Shown here one piece after another: positions 33,242-35,396 of a DNA stretch of 35,396 nucleotides (positions within the stretch are counted from its first letter, which is position 1; the number at the start of each line of letters is the position of its first letter). Both the position numbers and the translations under genes were made by a program. The notes below the pieces were generated by a model. The model saw only the letters and a list, made by a program, of their open reading frames with translations. It had not been told where the DNA came from and did not search any database. Source of the stretch: Myxococcales bacterium (GTDB taxonomy: Bacteria > Myxococcota_A > UBA9042); the NCBI GenBank assembly GCA_009692465.1, contig SHZD01000041.1, forward strand, positions 1-35,396. The letters are read 5' to 3'.

Positions 33242-34090
33242 TTAGTCCTCGCTAGCCCGCAACCTCGGATCATGCAATGCCGATGATAGCGCGCGCATCG
33301 CTGCGATTTCAGGTAATTGGGCAACACTTCTCGGCCCAAATTGGTCCGCCCGTTGTGCAGCACCAGTACTGAGCGCAATCGCAATCAACAGCGCCACAAT
33401 GGTGAGTCCTGCGTATTTGATGCGCGACTCGGCTTGGGCCAAGGCCTGAGCGACCTCCATATCGCACATCAGGCAATACCGCACCAACGCCGCGGTCGCC
33501 GCAGCCACGATCAGGCACACCCAAAATGCGCCACTAGAAAGCCAAGCCAGCGGGTCATGAACGGCCGCGGCAAAGAACGAGGGGTCAATCGGTTTCTTGT
33601 CGATTGCGGCCATCAGCAAGCTCGCCAGGCGCAGCAACGTCACCACCATCCAAACCATGGCCAGCATGAGCGAAGCGCTGCGGGTCACGTCAGCCGTCGG
33701 ACTGACTTCGCCTCCACTCGTCAGCGACATCACGCGCAAAGTGGTCGCCACGGCTTGGGCCAGCGCCACATCCGCAAGCACCGCCAGCATCAGCTCGTCG
33801 GTGCTTGCCGCCACCAAATCGCCGCGGGCAAACACTGTCAGTAGGCGCCATGTCAACAGGATTGCGGCCGCTAGCAACGTCCATCCGCTGGGCATCAACA
33901 ACTGAAACACGCGGACAATCAAGTTCGGCGATGCCTTGAGTGGCACCCACATCGAGGAGGAGTTCTTTTCGGGCTTGCGCGTTCGCAGCAGCGGCTGCGG
34001 AGTCACACTGGTCGAAATCATCTCAATGCGCGGCATGGGCGCATTCAAATCGGCTTGAGGAACTTGGGCATCGGAGTCCGGTGATGTCAC
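33242..34090 (-). CDS. Multi-spanning membrane protein of unknown function
   Basis: A 282-residue protein with a polar, Pro-rich N-terminus of about 60 residues, probably cytoplasmic, then about five hydrophobic helices: GWTLLAAAILLTWRLLTVFA, LMLAVLADVALAQAVATTL, SLMLAMVWMVVTLLRLASLL, FWVCLIVAAATAALVRYCL and GLTIVALLIAIALSTGA. No transport, enzymatic or sensor motif was recognised. It lies upstream of tRNA-Arg on the same strand and 89 bp after the cysteine-synthase-family gene. The function is not inferable. Confidence 0.72.
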   Translation of the reverse strand: MTSPDSDAQVPQADLNAPMPRIEMISTSVTPQPLLRTRKPEKNSSSMWVPLKASPNLIVRVFQLLMPSGWTLLAAAILLTWRLLTVFARGDLVAASTDELMLAVLADVALAQAVATTLRVMSLTSGGEVSPTADVTRSASLMLAMVWMVVTLLRLASLLMAAIDKKPIDPSFFAAAVHDPLAWLSSGAFWVCLIVAAATAALVRYCLMCDMEVAQALAQAESRIKYAGLTIVALLIAIALSTGAAQRADQFGPRSVAQLPEIAAMRALSSALHDPRLRASED

Positions 34091-34179
34091 AAGGGTAGCA
34101 CCTACGCCATGCGGCGCGTGGAAAGGTTACTTCAACAGGTCGGCACTAGCGATGGTTCGTCGCAGACCTGCCAAAAAAA

Positions 34180-35160
34180 CTACTGATCCCACAATCGAGT
34201 CGAAAAATACCGTTCGCCAATGTCGCATAGCATCGTCACCACCACACCTGACTGCCCGCGCCTGGCCAAATCAATGGCAACGCGCAGCGCGGAGGCCACG
34301 CAGACACCTGACGACTGTCCGGCAAAAAGCCCTGCTTTGGCTAAGTCTTGGCTAACCTGCCAGGACTTGTCTTCGTCGACGTCCCAAGTTCGCGACGCCA
34401 AGGTCGTATCGTAGATCTCGGGCACATGGTCTCCCGGCGATCCTAACGGTTTAAGACCTTCAACACCAGGAAATGCATCTGGAATTAGCAACTCCACTGC
34501 AACTGCCGGGTTGAGCAGCTTGAGCCGCCGACCGATACCAGTAATGGTGCCGCCGGTGCCGACGCCAAACACGAAATGGGTGACCCGACCCTCGGTCTGC
34601 TGCCAAATTTCCATCGCGGTGCTATCGAAATGGGCGCGCCAATTGCCGTCATTGGAGTACTGATCGCAATAGAAATACTTGTCGGGGTCGGCCGCGACAA
34701 TGCGCCGCACAGTTCGAATGGCCTCGTCGTAACCATCCTGCGCCGAAGTATGCGTAATCTTGGCACCGTGGGCCCGCAAGCGCTTGAGGCGCTCCTGACT
34801 GGCATTGTCGGGAATCACAATTTCAACCGCATAGCCAAGGGCGCCGCCGATCAAGGCGTAGGCAATCCCGGCATTGCCAGAACTCGAATCGATAATCGTC
34901 TTGCCCGCGGTCAGCCGCCCATCGGCAATCGCCTCGCTTAGCATGCGCAAAACGGGACGATCCTTGAGCGAGCCTCCGGGATTGAAGTACTCCACTTTGG
35001 CATACAATTGCACCCCTGGATGCAGATCGCGCCAGCGGTCGATAGGCACCAACGGAGTATTGCCGATCATGCGCAAGGCCGGTACGCGCTCCAGCAGCGG
35101 TTCGACTACAGGGTGCGGCTCGACGTGAGCATCGGGAATCTTTGGCGATGAACTTGACAT
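34180..35160 (-). CDS. Cysteine-synthase-family PLP enzyme (second paralogue)
   Basis: A 325-residue fold-type II PLP enzyme from ATG 35160. The PLP lysine is Lys66 in NPGGSLKDR, and the phosphate loop is GVGTGGTITGIG. The substrate loop reads SSSGNAGIA instead of the TSGNTGI of the cysK product at 24867-25772, and the chain has about 30 extra N-terminal residues and a longer middle. It may therefore use a different substrate (for example O-phosphoserine, or another beta-substituted alanine) or serve a separate pathway; this is inference. It is not paired with a serine acetyltransferase. Element B copy 5 lies about 90 bp upstream of the start. Confidence 0.9.
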   Translation of the reverse strand: MSSSSPKIPDAHVEPHPVVEPLLERVPALRMIGNTPLVPIDRWRDLHPGVQLYAKVEYFNPGGSLKDRPVLRMLSEAIADGRLTAGKTIIDSSSGNAGIAYALIGGALGYAVEIVIPDNASQERLKRLRAHGAKITHTSAQDGYDEAIRTVRRIVAADPDKYFYCDQYSNDGNWRAHFDSTAMEIWQQTEGRVTHFVFGVGTGGTITGIGRRLKLLNPAVAVELLIPDAFPGVEGLKPLGSPGDHVPEIYDTTLASRTWDVDEDKSWQVSQDLAKAGLFAGQSSGVCVASALRVAIDLARRGQSGVVVTMLCDIGERYFSTRLWDQ

Positions 35161-35247
35161 ACAATCCTGAACAATGCCGCGGCTTTGCTGGCGGATTTCG
35201 ACGGCAATCCGCAACTTCTTACCCTGGTGGCATTGGCGTTTGGGCGG

Positions 35248-35396
35248 CTAGGAGCGTGTCGGAGTATTCCGGCTCGCTCCTAGCGCCGTCTGGCTAGACG
35301 GCGGCAACTGTCTGAAACTGCGCGGATTCACTCCGGGCAGTTCTCGGACAGTTGAGAATAGTTGACTGGCTAGGAGCCTGTCGGATCGTAATAGAT
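35248..35396 (+). repeat. Hairpin-rich dispersed element B, copy 5 (truncated by window edge)
   Basis: H1 (CTAGGAGCGTGTCGGA/TCCGGCTCGCTCCTAG), H2, H3 of the short 207-bp type and the left arm of H4 (CTAGGAGCCTGTCGGA) are present. The element then runs off the window. It is closest in form to copies 2 and 3. Confidence 0.92.

Overview
The window looks like a piece of chromosome from a Gram-negative bacterium of the Myxococcota / Bradymonadota (former Deltaproteobacteria) type. This is an inference. It rests on the moderately high GC content, the many lipoproteins with long Ala/Asp-rich linkers behind the lipobox, Cys-rich and fibrinogen-like surface proteins, and beta-barrel outer-membrane proteins, all mixed with ordinary housekeeping genes (lon, murB, recQ, cysK, cysE, tRNA-Arg). 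No phage, plasmid, CRISPR or antiviral locus was seen.

Layout. 1-7.3 kb, minus strand: a divergent PlsX-like protein with a tetrapeptide-repeat tail that runs off the window edge, a receptor-L/LRR-like lipoprotein, an intergenic region crowded with repeats, an outer-membrane beta-barrel gene, a broken second barrel gene, and lon. 7.5-15.3 kb, minus strand, closely packed: TPR protein, lipoprotein, M20 peptidase, T4-Pnkp-like HAD phosphatase, murB, recQ. 15.4-19.6 kb, plus strand: an alpha/beta-hydrolase lipoprotein and a DUF3516-type helicase, which overlaps tail-to-tail with a stand-alone HRDC/HTH protein that resembles a RecQ C-terminus without its helicase. 20.8-23.0 kb, minus strand: PrsW-type protease and a lipase lipoprotein. 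23.3-28.7 kb: a TfoX-N protein with a frameshifted tail, the cysK-cysE pair, and a large Cys-rich lipoprotein. 29-33 kb, minus strand: fibrinogen-like secreted protein, small secreted protein and a zinc-metalloprotease lipoprotein. Then tRNA-Arg(UCU), a membrane protein and a second cysteine-synthase-family enzyme.

The most unusual content lies between the genes. Three non-coding repeat families were found by reading. (A) Two 133-bp MITE-like elements have 9-bp terminal inverted repeats and a 5-bp CTWAG target duplication; one has split a 13-bp tandem array, and its empty site can be reconstructed exactly. (B) Five copies of a 207/219-bp element are built of four successive hairpins and bounded by CTAGGAGC palindromes. 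One copy supplies the stop codon of a neighbouring gene, one supplies the C-terminus of another, and an inverted pair brackets cysK-cysE. (M) Five copies, all in one orientation, share a two-hairpin motif with a constant GCGACCCAC-like segment. Each lies on the 3' side of a minus-strand gene, and two of them are carried inside the A elements. M and B are the best candidates for something not yet described.
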